Source: Thermoflexales bacterium
GTDB lineage: Bacteria; Chloroflexota; Anaerolineae; J036; Brachytrichaceae
Length of the DNA: 6,023 nucleotides
Assembly (NCBI GenBank): GCA_017998555.1
Contig: JAGOCU010000150.1
Coordinates: 1-6,023 of the forward strand
Direction: 5' to 3'
Positions within the stretch are counted from its first letter, which is position 1; each line of letters begins with the position of its first letter. Below are positions 5,911 through 6,023 of this stretch, piece by piece. The position numbers were made by a program, and so were the translations under genes. The notes under the pieces were generated by a model. That model was not told the DNA's origin. It saw nothing but the letters and a program-made list of their open reading frames with translations, and did no database searches.

Positions 5911-6023
5911 ATCGGCCAGCGCATCGGCGGCCAGCGCCCCGACCAGGTTGACATCCGCGCTCCTGTCTCCGCACGACAGGGCAAACACCACGTCGCCGTC
6001 GATCATCGTGTGAATCGGGCGAA
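5896..6023 (-). CDS. P1-family (DmpA-like, S58) peptidase, C-terminal fragment cut by the window edge
   Basis: Read from the right edge on the minus strand, the frame gives PIHTMIDGDVVFALSCGD and then ADVNLVGALAADALADAIARA. This closely resembles the C-terminal end of P1-family peptidases (L-aminopeptidase/D-esterase, DmpA, beta-peptidyl aminopeptidases), where HTxxDGDTVFAL and a final Ala-rich helix with AIxRA are typical. These are self-processing N-terminal-nucleophile hydrolases; the nucleophilic serine would lie in the part outside the window. The end given here is where family resemblance stops (Ala codon 5898-5896). No in-frame stop follows: the frame runs on to 5287 through the S-component gene in the wrong register. 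A shift of one base near 5898-5903 would reach a TAA at 5858-5856, about 45 bases before the next start, so a frameshift or sequence error is suspected. The gene is in the same direction as the S-component gene and directly upstream of it. Confidence 0.7.

Noticed and set aside
5951..5970. Short CCTGTC/GACAGG hairpin inside the peptidase coding sequence
   Set aside because: Six-base arms in coding GC-rich DNA with no T-run and no positional meaning; chance is sufficient.
1..6023. Mobile element, CRISPR, tRNA, defence system or toxin-antitoxin pair
   Set aside because: No transposase or integrase motifs, no spaced direct repeats, no cloverleaf, and all substantial frames are explained by the PBP, the ECF genes and the peptidase fragment.

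Overview
This 6 kb, high-GC window carries ordinary bacterial housekeeping and transport genes packed at high density. The penicillin-binding protein has a GT51 motif lacking the usual histidine and a long C-terminal Ig-like tail. There is also a fused double-ATPase ECF cassette, and the gaps hold long perfect palindromes with a TTC loop. Together these suggest a member of the Chloroflexota (Anaerolineae-like). That placement is inference from protein style; no rRNA or other marker is present.

Layout, left to right. Positions 1-2901 (+) hold a class A penicillin-binding protein whose N-terminus lies outside the window. Positions 2902-2973 hold a perfect 22-bp inverted repeat and a possible -10 box. 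Positions 2974-3717 (+) encode EcfT, the transmembrane coupling subunit of an energy-coupling factor (ECF) vitamin or metal importer. Positions 3714-5168 (+) encode both ECF ATPases as one fused protein, overlapping ecfT by an ATGA junction. Positions 5191-5250 hold a strong intrinsic terminator. Positions 5262-5810 (-) encode a six-helix protein that looks like an ECF substrate-binding S component, convergent with the ATPase gene. Positions 5811-5860 (-) hold a Shine-Dalgarno sequence abutted by a terminator hairpin, an arrangement typical of transcription attenuation. From about 5896 to the right edge (-) is the C-terminal end of a P1-family (DmpA-like, S58) peptidase whose reading frame does not stop where the family normally ends.

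How the parts work together: EcfT and the fused EcfA-EcfA protein form the energising module, and the convergent S protein is probably one of its substrate-capture partners. Its substrate cannot be read from sequence. The penicillin-binding protein is a cell-wall enzyme with no evident functional link to the transporter; a hairpin and a possible promoter separate the two.

I see no defence system, mobile element, CRISPR array, tRNA or rRNA. The most interesting material is non-coding: the candidate attenuator before the S-component gene, and two 47-nt palindromes of identical geometry with different sequences.
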